From: Cryobacterium suzukii
GTDB lineage: Bacteria; Actinomycetota; Actinomycetes; Actinomycetales; Microbacteriaceae
DNA: 64,000 nt
NCBI RefSeq assembly: GCF_004403185.1
Contig: NZ_SOHJ01000007.1
Location: 62,001 to 126,000, forward strand
Reading direction: 5' to 3'
Shown here: piece by piece, positions 36,003-45,008 of the stretch
Layout of the letters: every line of letters begins with the position of its first letter
Numbering within the stretch: position 1 is the stretch's first letter
Position numbers and translations under genes: made by a program
Notes under the pieces: generated by a model
Database searches by the model: none
What the model saw: only the letters and a program-made list of their open reading frames with translations
What the model was told of the DNA's origin: nothing

Positions 36003-36058
36003 TTGACACACGTTCGCTCAGCGACCTAATATGGAATCGATTCCATGGAATCGATTCC
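36003..36058 (+). promoter_or_regulatory. rbs operon promoter with two tandem RbsR operators
   Basis: TTGACA (36003-36008), an 18-bp spacer and TAATAT (36027-36032) form a strong sigma-70-type promoter. Two perfect 12-bp palindromes GGAATCGATTCC follow at 36033-36044 and 36047-36058, spaced 14 bp centre to centre, so they cover the transcription start. The CG-centred sequence is typical of LacI-family operators. A partial third site, ATCGATTCC at 35940-35948, lies 90 bp upstream and could support looping. RbsR autoregulation is the clear inference. Confidence 0.9.
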
Positions 36059-36080
36059 ACGACCACAATGAGGTGAAAAT

Positions 36081-37109
36081 ATGGCGGACATCACGATTAA
36101 AGACGTAGCCGCCCGCGCTGGTGTTTCTGCGGCCACCGCGTCCAGAGTGCTCTCGGGCAACCCGGCCACCTCTCCCCAGGCGCGGGAGAATGTCGCCGCT
36201 GCCGTCATCGAGCTGGACTACCGGCCCAACGCCCAGGCCAGAGCGCTGCGCTCGACCCACAGCGACTCGATCGGCCTGCTGGTGCCGGACGTGCGCAACC
36301 CGTTCTTCGCCGACCTCGCCCATACTGTCGAGCAAGAAGCACTCTCCGCGGGCTACGTCACCCTGCTCGGGAATGCCAACGAGCAGAAGGAACAGCAGGA
36401 CCGGTACCTGGACACGCTGATCTCCCGGAGGGTGGACGGCATCATCGTGGCGCCGCTCGGTGACGGGAGCGGCAGCATCCATTCCCTGATCGAGCGCCAG
36501 ATCCCGACCGTTTTCGTGGACCGCGCCGTCGACGGCATCGACGTGCCGAGCGTGACCACCGACAGTGAGGTCGGCATCCGTCAGACCGTCGAACACCTCG
36601 CCTCCCTCGGGCACACCCGGATCGGGTATATCTCCGGCCCGCAAGCCACCTCGACCGGACGCGACCGGTTCGCCGCATTCACTTCGACCGTGGCCGCCGC
36701 CGGTCTCAGCCAGGACCCCGACTTGGTCTACTTCGGAGACTTCCAGGCGGCGAGTGGCTCGGCCGGCCTGCACGCGTTGCTCGGGCTGAACGACCCACCC
36801 ACGGCATTGCTTGCCGCGGACAGCCTAATGGCCGTCGGCGCGATCGCCATCCTGCACAAGCTAGGTCTGCGCATAGGCACGGACCTCGCGCTGGTTGCCT
36901 TCGATGACATCGAGTGGTTCGCCCTGCTCAACCCGGCCCTCAGCGTCATCTCGCACAGCGTGGAGGACATGGGCCGGATCGCCGTTGACCTTTTGCTTGA
37001 AGTCGTCGCCGGGAAAACCCCCCAATCGGTGGTGCTCCCGAGCGAACTGGTCATCCGAGCCTCGTCGTCATTGCCCATCCTGCCCGCATCCAGCCGAAGG
37101 AAGAACTAA
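36081..37109 (+). CDS. rbsR: LacI-family repressor of the ribose operon
   Basis: 342 residues. The N-terminal HTH TIKDVAARAGVSAATASRVL and hinge are followed by a periplasmic-binding-like effector domain (SIGLLVPDVRNPFFADLA, HTRIGYISGP, ALVAFDDIEWF). It is the first gene of the ribose operon, one base before rbsA, and sits behind the tandem operators. Ribose or ribose-5-phosphate is the probable inducer. The GGHTR/QATSTGRDR-type loop and complete length contrast with the HTH-less LacI at 6380. Confidence 0.93.
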   Translation: MADITIKDVAARAGVSAATASRVLSGNPATSPQARENVAAAVIELDYRPNAQARALRSTHSDSIGLLVPDVRNPFFADLAHTVEQEALSAGYVTLLGNANEQKEQQDRYLDTLISRRVDGIIVAPLGDGSGSIHSLIERQIPTVFVDRAVDGIDVPSVTTDSEVGIRQTVEHLASLGHTRIGYISGPQATSTGRDRFAAFTSTVAAAGLSQDPDLVYFGDFQAASGSAGLHALLGLNDPPTALLAADSLMAVGAIAILHKLGLRIGTDLALVAFDDIEWFALLNPALSVISHSVEDMGRIAVDLLLEVVAGKTPQSVVLPSELVIRASSSLPILPASSRRKN

Positions 37110-37110
37110 C

Positions 37111-38625
37111 ATGACTCAACAACCGCTGCTGACCCTGCAGAATGTGAGCAAGGTCTTTGGGCCGGTCACGGTCATCAACGATGTCACGGTCAGTGTGTAT
37201 CCCGGCCGGGTTCAGGTGTTGCTCGGGGAGAACGGTGCCGGAAAATCCACCCTGATCAAGATGATGGCCGGTGTCTACCAGCCGGACTCCGGCCACATCG
37301 TCGTTGATGGGAAAACCGTCACCCTGCCGAACACCCGCGCGGCCGAGGCGGTGGGCATCGCCACGATCCACCAGGAACTCAACCTGGTTCCCACCATGAG
37401 CATTGCCGAGAACGTCATGCTCGGGCGGATGCCGACCAGGCACGGTCTCGTGGACCGCCGGGCCCTACGTCAGCAGGCCCGTGCCGCCCTGGCCCTGATC
37501 GGGTTGGATATTGACGTTGATGTCCTGGTCGGAGACCTGGGCATCGCCCGGCAGCAACTGGTCGAGATCGCCAAGGCGCTGAGCATCAACGCCCGCATTT
37601 TGATCCTCGACGAGCCGACCGCGGCGCTGACGCGCCATGAAACCGAAAATCTGTTTGCCGTCATGGCCGACCTGCGCCAGCGGGGCGTCGGCATGCTGTT
37701 TATCAGCCACCACCTCGACGAGATCGCCGAAGTCGGAGACACCGTCACAGTGCTGCGCGATGGTGAATTCATCGGAGAGGTTCCTGCCTCAACATCCGAG
37801 GACGAGCTCGTCAAGCTGATGGTCGGCCGAGGCATTGAGGACCAGTTTCCCCGGTTGTCCGAAAACCTTGGTCAGGCCGCGGAGGTGCTCACCGTGGATA
37901 ACCTCACCTCGGCCGGCTCGTTTCGCGACATCAGCTTCACCATAAAAGCGGGCGAGGTACTCGGCATTGCTGGCCTGGTCGGCGCCGGACGCACCGAACT
38001 TATCCGGGCCATCGCCGGCGCCGACCGGTACACCTCCGGCACGGTCGCCGTGCGCGGCCAAATTTTGCCGAAGGGCAGCATCAAAGCCGCTATCGCTGCG
38101 GGCATCGGGCATGTGCCGGAGGACCGCAAGGGACAGGGGCTGGTGCTCGACGCATCAGTTAATAACAACCTCGGCTACGCAACCCTTGCGTCCACCGCGA
38201 AGTTGGGAATGGTCGACTTTGCCGGCCAGCGCAGCCGGGCATCCGCGGTCGCGAAGAGACTGCGCATCCGCATGCACACCATTGATCAGCCGATCGGCGC
38301 ACTCTCTGGGGGGAATCAGCAGAAGGCCGTCTTCGGCCGCTGGATCATCGCCGCCTCCACGGTCTTGCTGCTCGACGAGCCCACGCGCGGCGTGGACGTG
38401 GGAGCCAAAGTCGAGATCTACGAACTGATGAACACGATCACAGCGGCCGGGGGAGCGATTCTCATGGTCTCCAGCGAACTGCCCGAGATTCTCGGCATGA
38501 GCGACCGCATTCTGGTGATGCGTGACGGACGCCTCGCCGGCGAGCTCAGCTCCGCAGAGGCCACCCAAGACGCAGTTATGACACTCGCCGCCCGCGATGT
38601 CGACGAGACGCACGAACAGAGATAG
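37111..38625 (+). CDS. rbsA: Ribose ABC importer ATPase, double domain
   Basis: 504 residues from ATG 37111. Two ABC domains: the first with Walker A GENGAGKST, signature-like LGIARQQLVEIAKAL and Walker B ILILDEPTAAL; the second with the degenerate P-loop GLVGAGRTE, signature LSGGNQQKAVFGRW and LLLDEPTRGVDVG. This is the usual RbsA layout in which the second site is less active. It powers the RbsC permease. It lies one base after rbsR and eleven bases before rbsC. Confidence 0.95.
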   Translation: MTQQPLLTLQNVSKVFGPVTVINDVTVSVYPGRVQVLLGENGAGKSTLIKMMAGVYQPDSGHIVVDGKTVTLPNTRAAEAVGIATIHQELNLVPTMSIAENVMLGRMPTRHGLVDRRALRQQARAALALIGLDIDVDVLVGDLGIARQQLVEIAKALSINARILILDEPTAALTRHETENLFAVMADLRQRGVGMLFISHHLDEIAEVGDTVTVLRDGEFIGEVPASTSEDELVKLMVGRGIEDQFPRLSENLGQAAEVLTVDNLTSAGSFRDISFTIKAGEVLGIAGLVGAGRTELIRAIAGADRYTSGTVAVRGQILPKGSIKAAIAAGIGHVPEDRKGQGLVLDASVNNNLGYATLASTAKLGMVDFAGQRSRASAVAKRLRIRMHTIDQPIGALSGGNQQKAVFGRWIIAASTVLLLDEPTRGVDVGAKVEIYELMNTITAAGGAILMVSSELPEILGMSDRILVMRDGRLAGELSSAEATQDAVMTLAARDVDETHEQR

Positions 38626-38636
38626 GGAAGCACCTC

Positions 38637-39608
38637 ATGTCCACCACCACCCTGCCGACGCCGCGCCGCGGCCTCGACTACAAGAAGTTCCTCGCCAACA
38701 ACGGCGCCCTGGTCGGCCTGGTTGTTCTCTGCCTCGCTCTGTTCATCGCAACCCCGGACTTTCTGACCGGGCCGAACCTGCTCAACATCGGTATCCAGGT
38801 ATCCACTGTTGCCGTTCTGGCCTTTGGGATGACCTTCGTCATCGTCGCTGGAGGGATCGACCTGTCCGTCGGCAGCGTGGCGGCACTGTCGGCCATGTCT
38901 TCGGGTTGGATGTTCGCCAGTGCTGGCCTCCCCGGCTGGCTCGCCCTCGTGGGCGGTCTGGTAGTCGGAGCACTCGCCGGAGTTATCAATGGTTTGGCGA
39001 ACGCCTACGGAAAGCTGCCGTCGTTCATCGCCACCCTCGCGATGCTCAGCGTGGCCCGCGGACTGACCCTGGTCATCTCCGACGGCCGGCCGATCAAGAC
39101 CGCGCCCGAGGTCTCCTTTCTCGGGGGCAACCTGGGACCGGTACCGATGCCGATCGTCATTCTCGTGATCGCTGCCTTGGCCGCGTCCTTCCTGCTCAAC
39201 CGCACCGTGATCGGCCGATCGATGTATGCCGTCGGCGGCAACGCAGAAGCGGCCCGGCTCTCCGGGCTGCCCGTCAAGCGCATCCTCGTCACCGTCTTTG
39301 CCCTGGCCGGACTCTTCGCTGCCCTCGCCGGGCTGCTGCTCGCCGGGCGCCTCGATTCCGCGCAGCCCCAGGCTGCCGCCGGTTACGAGCTCGACGCTAT
39401 CGCGGCCGTCGTGATCGGTGGCGCCTCACTCTCCGGTGGTCTCGGCCGAATTTCGGGCACCCTCGTGGGCGCCCTGGTTCTGGTCGTTATCCGCAATGGC
39501 CTGAACCTGCTCAATGTCACCTCGTTCTGGCAACAGGTCGTGATCGGTCTCGTGATCGCCCTCGCCGTGGGCATCGACGTGCTTCGCCGCAAGACTCGCA
39601 ATAGCTGA
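38637..39608 (+). CDS. rbsC: Ribose ABC importer permease
   Basis: 323 residues, with about nine or ten hydrophobic helices. Family motifs include VLAFGMTFVIVAGGIDLSVG, INGLANAYGKLPSFIATLAM, the YAVGGNAEAARLSGLPV coupling loop and AAVVIGGASLSGGLG. It forms a homodimeric channel driven by RbsA. The RBS GGGAAG precedes the ATG. Confidence 0.95.
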   Translation: MSTTTLPTPRRGLDYKKFLANNGALVGLVVLCLALFIATPDFLTGPNLLNIGIQVSTVAVLAFGMTFVIVAGGIDLSVGSVAALSAMSSGWMFASAGLPGWLALVGGLVVGALAGVINGLANAYGKLPSFIATLAMLSVARGLTLVISDGRPIKTAPEVSFLGGNLGPVPMPIVILVIAALAASFLLNRTVIGRSMYAVGGNAEAARLSGLPVKRILVTVFALAGLFAALAGLLLAGRLDSAQPQAAAGYELDAIAAVVIGGASLSGGLGRISGTLVGALVLVVIRNGLNLLNVTSFWQQVVIGLVIALAVGIDVLRRKTRNS

Positions 39609-39658
39609 CCGCTTTCAGCGAACTTTCCGCTCCATCCGCCTCACCCAAAGGAAACACA

Positions 39659-40603
39659 ATGAAGTCATCCTCGTTCCTCAAAATCGCGGCCGTGACCGCA
39701 ACAGCGGCCTTGATCCTGGTCGGAACCACTGCCTGTGGGCGTGGCGGCGGCGCTGAGGCCTCCGGCGACAAAATCGTGATGGCCATTTCCACCCTGAACA
39801 ACCCGTTCTTCGTGGAATTGCGAGACGGTGCAGAAGCTGCTGCCAAGGAAGCCGGAGTGCAGCTGAGTATCGTTGACGCCCAGAACGACTCGGCCACGCA
39901 GGCCAACCAGCTCGCGACGGCCGCCTCCAGCGGTGCCAAGGCCGTTATTGTGAATCCGGTGGACTCGGATGCCGCCGTCTCGGCAGTGGATGCCTTGATC
40001 ACGTCCGGAATCCCGGTCATCGGAGTCGACCGCACCGTCACCGGCGTCGACCTGGCATCACTCGTCGCGAGCGATAACGTAGCCGGCGGCCGTCAGGCAG
40101 CCGATGAGCTGGCCAAAGCCATGGGCGAAACGGGCACCGTTATCCACCTGCAGGGCGTAGCCGGAACGTCTGCCAGTCGGGAGCGCGGCGCTGGCTTCGA
40201 CGAGGGCATGCAGGCATACCCCGACATCACCGTGGTCGCCACCCAGACGGCCAACTTCGACCGTGCCGCCGCGCTCGACGTCACCACCAACCTGCTGCAG
40301 GCCAACCCGGGCGTCACCGGTATTTTCGCCGAGAATGATGAGATGGCCCTCGGCGCCATTCAGGCGCTGGGAGCACGGGCCGGCTCCGAGGTCTTCGTCG
40401 TCGGCTTCGACGGCACGGCCGACGGACTCGCCGCAATCGAGGCTGGCACCCTGGTCGCCACCATCGCCCAGCAACCGGCCGAGCTCGGCAAACTCGCCAT
40501 CGAATTCGCCATCAAGGCCATCAACGGCGAGACGATCGCGAAGACCATTCCGGTCGAGGTCGTCTCGGTCACCAAGACGAATGTCGGCGACTTCGCCAAG
40601 TGA
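39659..40603 (+). CDS. rbsB: Ribose-binding lipoprotein
   Basis: 314 residues. The lipoprotein signal ends in the lipobox TTACGRGG (Cys about residue 23). The mature protein is a type-1 periplasmic-binding fold with KIVMAISTLNNPFFVELRDGA, NPVDSDAAV, GIPVIGVDRTV, GIFAENDEMALGA and VVGFDGTADGLAAI. It delivers ribose to RbsC. Its stop overlaps the ribokinase start by GTGA. Confidence 0.95.
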   Translation: MKSSSFLKIAAVTATAALILVGTTACGRGGGAEASGDKIVMAISTLNNPFFVELRDGAEAAAKEAGVQLSIVDAQNDSATQANQLATAASSGAKAVIVNPVDSDAAVSAVDALITSGIPVIGVDRTVTGVDLASLVASDNVAGGRQAADELAKAMGETGTVIHLQGVAGTSASRERGAGFDEGMQAYPDITVVATQTANFDRAAALDVTTNLLQANPGVTGIFAENDEMALGAIQALGARAGSEVFVVGFDGTADGLAAIEAGTLVATIAQQPAELGKLAIEFAIKAINGETIAKTIPVEVVSVTKTNVGDFAK

Positions 40604-41562
40604 GTCACCTCGCCACTAGTGCCCTCACCCCGCCAGCCAGCACGGCCGCTCCCGGCTTGGTCGTCGTCGTTGGATCCATCAACCTCGACCAGCTGATCCG
40701 CGTGCATCGCCACCCCAAGCCGGGCGAGACCCTCATCGGAACGTCGATGGAATTCTTGCCCGGCGGCAAGGGGGCCAATCAGGCCGTGGCCGCGGCCCAA
40801 CTCGGTGCCAGCGTGCGCATGGTTGGCGCTGTCGGTCGGGATTCGCAGGCCGACGTCGCCACCGCGATCCTGACCGATGCAGGTGTTGACCAGTCGGCCG
40901 TGCGAACGGTCGATGAACCCACCGGGCTGGCCCTGGTCAGCGTAGATGATGACGGGGAGAACACGATCGTCGTCGTCCCCGGTGCCAACGCTCTGATGGG
41001 TGCCGAGACCGTTCAGGCCAGCGCGGGCATCATCGCTGCTGCTGCCGTGGTGGTTCTCCAGGGTGAGATCCCGGCCGACGGAATCGCCGAAGCGGCGCGA
41101 CTGGCGACGGGACGCGTGGTGCTAAACCTGGCCCCAGTGATCGAACTGGATGCCGAGACGATCCGGCGCGCCGATCCGCTCGTCGTCAACGAGCACGAGG
41201 CCGCCCTCGTACTCGCACAACTGGAACCGCACCGCGTTGTCCCAACCGATGATGGTGAGCTGGTGAGCCGGCTGCTGGAGACGGGCGTCGCATCCGTTGT
41301 GCTGACGCGCGGCGCGAAGGGTGCCATCTGTGCCGATGGCGATGGTGCCAAAACCGTGCCATCGCCGACGGTCGTGGCCGTGGACAGCGCGGGAGCTGGC
41401 GATGCATTTGTGGGAGCGCTGAGCGCGCAGCTGGCGGGCGGGATGAGCCTGCATGAGGCCGTTCGTCTGGCCGTGCGAGTTGGGGCCTTCGCGGTGCAGA
41501 GCCGCGGAACCCAGACCTCGTATCCGACAATGGCGGACGTGCTGCCGACGGTGAACGCATGA
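40600..41562 (+). CDS. rbsK: Ribokinase
   Basis: 320 residues from GTG 40600. PfkB-family motifs: VVVVGSINLDQLIRV at the N-terminus, GGKGANQAVAAAQLGA, and the catalytic-base motif AGAGDAFVGALSAQL. It phosphorylates ribose at O5 after uptake. The start overlaps rbsB by GTGA and the stop overlaps rbsD by ATGA, so all three are coupled. Confidence 0.94.
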   Translation: MSHLATSALTPPASTAAPGLVVVVGSINLDQLIRVHRHPKPGETLIGTSMEFLPGGKGANQAVAAAQLGASVRMVGAVGRDSQADVATAILTDAGVDQSAVRTVDEPTGLALVSVDDDGENTIVVVPGANALMGAETVQASAGIIAAAAVVVLQGEIPADGIAEAARLATGRVVLNLAPVIELDAETIRRADPLVVNEHEAALVLAQLEPHRVVPTDDGELVSRLLETGVASVVLTRGAKGAICADGDGAKTVPSPTVVAVDSAGAGDAFVGALSAQLAGGMSLHEAVRLAVRVGAFAVQSRGTQTSYPTMADVLPTVNA

Positions 41563-41942
41563 AAAGGCGGGGCATCCTGAACGCTGAGCTATCGGGGGCA
41601 CTGGCCCGGCTCGGTCATACAGATGTCGTTCTGCTCGCGGATTGTGGCATGCCGATCCCGCAGGGGGTTCCCGTCATCGACTTGGCTGTGGTGCACGGTA
41701 TCCCGCGGTTCGAACAGGTTCTCGACGCCCTGCTCGATGAGATGGTGTTCCAGGGGTGCGTCGCGGCGGAGGAAGCCAAAACCGCCCCCGCTGGAGTCTG
41801 GCTGGCTGAGCGCTTTAACGAAATCGAGTACATCAGCCACGCGGAGTTGAAGACGTTCTCCGCCACGGCGAAGCTGTTCATTCGCACGGGGGAAGCAACG
41901 CCGTTCGCCAATGCGGCGCTGGTCTGCGGGGTGTCGTTCTGA
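41559..41942 (+). CDS. rbsD: D-ribose pyranase
   Basis: 127 residues. The family pattern is complete: MKRRGILNAELSGALARLGHTDVVL with the catalytic His, DCGMPIP, and RTGEATPFANAALVCGVSF at the end. It interconverts beta-pyranose and beta-furanose ribose so the imported sugar fits the kinase. It is the last gene of the operon; no terminator hairpin is evident after it. Confidence 0.94.
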   Translation: MKRRGILNAELSGALARLGHTDVVLLADCGMPIPQGVPVIDLAVVHGIPRFEQVLDALLDEMVFQGCVAAEEAKTAPAGVWLAERFNEIEYISHAELKTFSATAKLFIRTGEATPFANAALVCGVSF

Positions 41943-42106
41943 CAGCGGTCATCTACTTCGTCGCGGATTGCAATGGCACATTCTGGGGCGTCTCCGGCTG
42001 CTGCTGGCGATCGTCTAGCCCGGCTACGTCACCCATCTCCTGCTGCTGTTTATAGGCGCATGATCGCCGCAGCGCAGCGCGCGGCTGGGCCACGTACGAT
42101 CAGTGG

Positions 42107-43027
42107 ATGCCCCCGCGTTCTCCGCTCCCGCAACGTCACGGCCTCGATGCCGCGTGGGTGTGCACGCCGGAATGGGCGAAGCATCCGCTTTGGAAGACGA
42201 TGGGCGCCTGGCTCGACGAGCGCTTGTCGGAATTCGTCGACGTGGCCGGCTTTCTGGTTCGGGGGCGTTTCGTCTACGAGTCGGGCACCGCAGTCGGCGG
42301 CCACGATCCGTACCGGCCGTACACCTTTGTGTGGTTCCACCGCGATCTGGCCGAGGAATCAGTTGTTCCGGGGCTTATCCACGTGATCTATCGCGACGAG
42401 CGGATTGTGGTGATCGACAAGCCCGCTTTTCTCTCGTCCATTCCCCGCGGGCGCCACGTCGTACAGAGTGTGGTGGTGCGCCTGCGCGCAGAGCTGCAGC
42501 TTCCGGAACTTTCCCCGCTGCATCGGCTGGACCGGGTGACGTCGGGGGTGCTGGTTCTCGCTACCGAGCGACGTTGGCGCGGGGCGTACCAGTCGATGTT
42601 CCAACGCCGCGAGGTCGCTAAGACCTACCGCGCGCTGGCGCCGCTGCTACCGGGCCTCGAACTCCCCGTGACGGTGCGCAATCACCTCACGACGCGCCGT
42701 GGTCGGTTGCAGGCCGAGGTGCTGCCGGGCGCGTCACCCAACGCAGAATCGTTGATTGAACTCGAATCAGTGATCGACGACCAGGGCAGCTACCGGCTGA
42801 CACCCCGCACCGGTCGCACTCACCAATTGCGCCTGCACATGCTCGGCTTGGGGATTCCGATCAGCGACGACCCGCTGTACCCGATCGTGCAGGATGTCGC
42901 GCTCGATGATTTCACCCGCCCACTGCAGTTGCTTGCGAACGAGGTGCGCTTCACCGACCCCATCGACGGGGGCGTGCGCCAATTCGTCAGCGTGCGAACG
43001 CTCCCATTGCGCAGCGAGATCAGCTGA
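42107..43027 (+). CDS. RluA-family RNA pseudouridine synthase
   Basis: 306 residues from ATG 42107. The catalytic Asp lies in LHRLDRVTSGVLVLA. Other family features are VIDKPAFLSSIPRGRH, KTYRAL and the RTGRTHQLRLHM motif. The roughly 100-residue N-terminal part (WAKHPLWKTMGAWLDERL) replaces the S4 domain, as in the RluA-like proteins of actinobacteria. It modifies uridines in rRNA or tRNA; the exact site cannot be predicted. It stands 165 bp from rbsD and is not obviously part of that operon. Confidence 0.92.
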   Translation: MPPRSPLPQRHGLDAAWVCTPEWAKHPLWKTMGAWLDERLSEFVDVAGFLVRGRFVYESGTAVGGHDPYRPYTFVWFHRDLAEESVVPGLIHVIYRDERIVVIDKPAFLSSIPRGRHVVQSVVVRLRAELQLPELSPLHRLDRVTSGVLVLATERRWRGAYQSMFQRREVAKTYRALAPLLPGLELPVTVRNHLTTRRGRLQAEVLPGASPNAESLIELESVIDDQGSYRLTPRTGRTHQLRLHMLGLGIPISDDPLYPIVQDVALDDFTRPLQLLANEVRFTDPIDGGVRQFVSVRTLPLRSEIS

Positions 43028-43159
43028 GCGGAATCAATGACGCCTGTGCTGGTTAGTAGCGGCGGTTCGACGGCCGCAGTGCATCCATTTGCCGACGCTG
43101 GCAACGGTGGCCGGGGCGGCCCGCAGGCATCGCGCAACTCTCGCGTCTAAAATACGGAC

Positions 43160-43699
43160 ATGCCCCAAATCGTTCATGAGTTCGTCTGGCCTGACCGGGT
43201 CGTCATCGGTACCGTTGGCCTGCCCGGGGAGCGTACGTTCTATCTGCAGGTGCGAAGCGGCACGCGGATCGTCAGCATCGCATTAGAGAAACAGCAGTCG
43301 GCGCTGCTCGCCGAAAAGATCGACGAGATTCTCGACCAGCTGATCACCTTCGAGGGCAACCCGTTTAGCATCCCGACCGGTACACCCATCGAGCTCGTCG
43401 ATAACGACCCGCTTGAGCAACCGGTCTCCGAGGAATTTCGCACCGGCTCGATGAGCCTGGGCTGGGATCCATCGACGGTTCAAGTGGTGATCGAGGCCTA
43501 CCCGATTGTCGACGAAGACGAGGAATCGCTCGAACCGCTAGAAGCGGCCAATGTACTGCTCGTGCGCATGCCTGTCGGAACCGCCCGCGCATTCGCGATG
43601 CGCACTCGAGAGGTCGTGGGCGCCGGGCGGCCGATGTGCTCCCTCTGCGGTTATCCCATTGACGCCGACGGGCACACCTGCATCGTTCCCGAGGACTGA
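43160..43699 (+). CDS. DUF3090 family protein
   Basis: 179 residues (MPQIVHEFVWPDRVVIGTVG). Conserved features are GERTFYLQVRSG, QSALLAEKIDEILDQL and a C-terminal CxxC...C zinc ribbon, MCSLCGYPIDADGHTC. The family is restricted to actinobacteria, next to the SCO1664 family and near mycothiol genes in many genomes (recall). Its stop overlaps the next start by TGATG, so the two are co-translated. Function unknown. Confidence 0.92.
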   Translation: MPQIVHEFVWPDRVVIGTVGLPGERTFYLQVRSGTRIVSIALEKQQSALLAEKIDEILDQLITFEGNPFSIPTGTPIELVDNDPLEQPVSEEFRTGSMSLGWDPSTVQVVIEAYPIVDEDEESLEPLEAANVLLVRMPVGTARAFAMRTREVVGAGRPMCSLCGYPIDADGHTCIVPED

Positions 43700-44466
43700 T
43701 GCCGATTCCCGACCTGGTCGACGGCGAGTTGAAACTCACCGGCCGAATCACGACGGCCTCGAATGCGACCTTCCTGGGCAGTATCGATGGCGCGATGGTC
43801 GTCTACAAACCGGTGGCGGGGGAGCATCCGCTGTGGGACTTTCCCGACGGCAATCTCGCCGGCCGCGAGGTCGCGGCGTACCTGGTCTCGCAAACGTTCG
43901 GCTGGAACATCGTGCCGCGTACCTGGCTGCGCGATGGCCCGATGGGCGAAGGTATGGTGCAGATCTGGCAGGAGCCTGACCCCGCCCAGAGCCCCGTCGA
44001 CCTGGTGGCTGCTGACGCCGTTCCTGAAACCGGGTGGCGACACATTCTCGACGGGCGAGACGAGCACGAGCGGATGGTCACCCTCATTCACGAAGACAGT
44101 GCCCCGCTTCGGCGGATGGCCGTGTTTGACGTCGTCGTGAACAACGCCGATCGCAAGGGCGACCACATTCTCGCGATGACCGATGGGCACCGACACGGAG
44201 TCGATCACGGGCTTACTTTTCATGTCGAACACAAGCTGCGCACCGTGCTGTGGGGGTGGCTGGGCGACGCGCTCACCACCGACGAGCTCGACGGCATCGA
44301 CCGGGTCAAAGCCGGACTTTCCGGCGAACTCGGCACCACCCTCGCTGGCCTGATCAGCGCCGAAGAACTCACGGCATTCGCCGCGCGTTGCGACCAATTG
44401 CGCTCTGAAGCACGATTCCCGGCCCCGAGCGGCGACATGCCCGCTGTGCCCTGGCCGCTGTTCTGA
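43699..44466 (+). CDS. SCO1664 family protein (PI3/PI4-kinase-like fold)
   Basis: 255 residues. The pattern of this actinobacterial family is clear: a kinase-like ATP-loop MVVYKPVAGEHPLWDFPDGNLAGREVAAYL, catalytic region FDVVVNNADRKGDHIL and the metal-binding HGVDHGLTFHVE. It is translationally coupled with the DUF3090 gene and with it forms a conserved pair. The kinase-like residues (Lys, Asn-Asp, Asp-His) are present, so phosphotransfer is possible; the substrate is unknown. Confidence 0.91.
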   Translation: MPIPDLVDGELKLTGRITTASNATFLGSIDGAMVVYKPVAGEHPLWDFPDGNLAGREVAAYLVSQTFGWNIVPRTWLRDGPMGEGMVQIWQEPDPAQSPVDLVAADAVPETGWRHILDGRDEHERMVTLIHEDSAPLRRMAVFDVVVNNADRKGDHILAMTDGHRHGVDHGLTFHVEHKLRTVLWGWLGDALTTDELDGIDRVKAGLSGELGTTLAGLISAEELTAFAARCDQLRSEARFPAPSGDMPAVPWPLF

Positions 44467-44550
44467 GAACGCCACTGTTCTGAGCCCCCGTAGCGAAGGG
44501 TTTGATGCGTATCGTGCGCGCGGGATCTTGGGGTGTGCGACGCTAGGGGC

Positions 44551-44973
44551 ATGGATCTTGAGGTGTCGGCAGCGCTGACCATTCCCGAGCGCGAACTCGG
44601 CTGGCGCTTCTCGCGATCGTCCGGTCCCGGTGGTCAGCACGTCAACACCTCCGACAGCCGGGTTGAACTGTCCTGGAACGTCGCCGAGTCCACGGTGCTT
44701 TCCGACGACGAGCGGATGCTGCTGCTCACCCGCCTCGAGCACCGTCTCGTTTCCGGGGTGGTCACCGTCGCCGCGAGCGAGCAGCGTTCCCAGCTGCGCA
44801 ATCGCGAGTCGGCCCTGCGCAAGCTCGCCGACTTGGTGACACAGGGACTAGCCGCGGAGCCGGCCAAGCGCCGCGCGACTAAACCGACCAAGGGCTCCGC
44901 TCGGCGGCACCTCGCCGTCAAGCAGCAGCGCTCAGCCACGAAGCAGAACCGCCAGCGTCCGGCGGCCGAGTAG
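44551..44973 (+). CDS. arfB: Ribosome-rescue peptidyl-tRNA hydrolase ArfB-like
   Basis: 140 residues from ATG 44551. The GGQ loop reads FSRSSGPGGQHVNTSDSRVEL and the C-terminal tail is rich in Lys/Arg (KRRATKPTKGSARRHLAVKQQ), as in ArfB/YaeJ. It rescues stalled ribosomes by hydrolysing peptidyl-tRNA while the basic tail occupies the mRNA channel. No stop-codon-recognition domain is present. The gene stands alone. Confidence 0.93.
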   Translation: MDLEVSAALTIPERELGWRFSRSSGPGGQHVNTSDSRVELSWNVAESTVLSDDERMLLLTRLEHRLVSGVVTVAASEQRSQLRNRESALRKLADLVTQGLAAEPAKRRATKPTKGSARRHLAVKQQRSATKQNRQRPAAE

Positions 44974-45008
44974 GCCGGCGACCCACCGGCATCCGCTCGA
45001 AGGGGCCG

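Noticed and set aside
38597-39604. 335-codon frame over rbsC
   Set aside because: Very Arg-rich product from the wrong frame of rbsC; rbsC itself has all family motifs.
41943-42106. Minus-strand short frame ending in PETPQNVPLQSATK
   Set aside because: Only 27 codons from its ATG and no spaced ribosome site; too weak to call.
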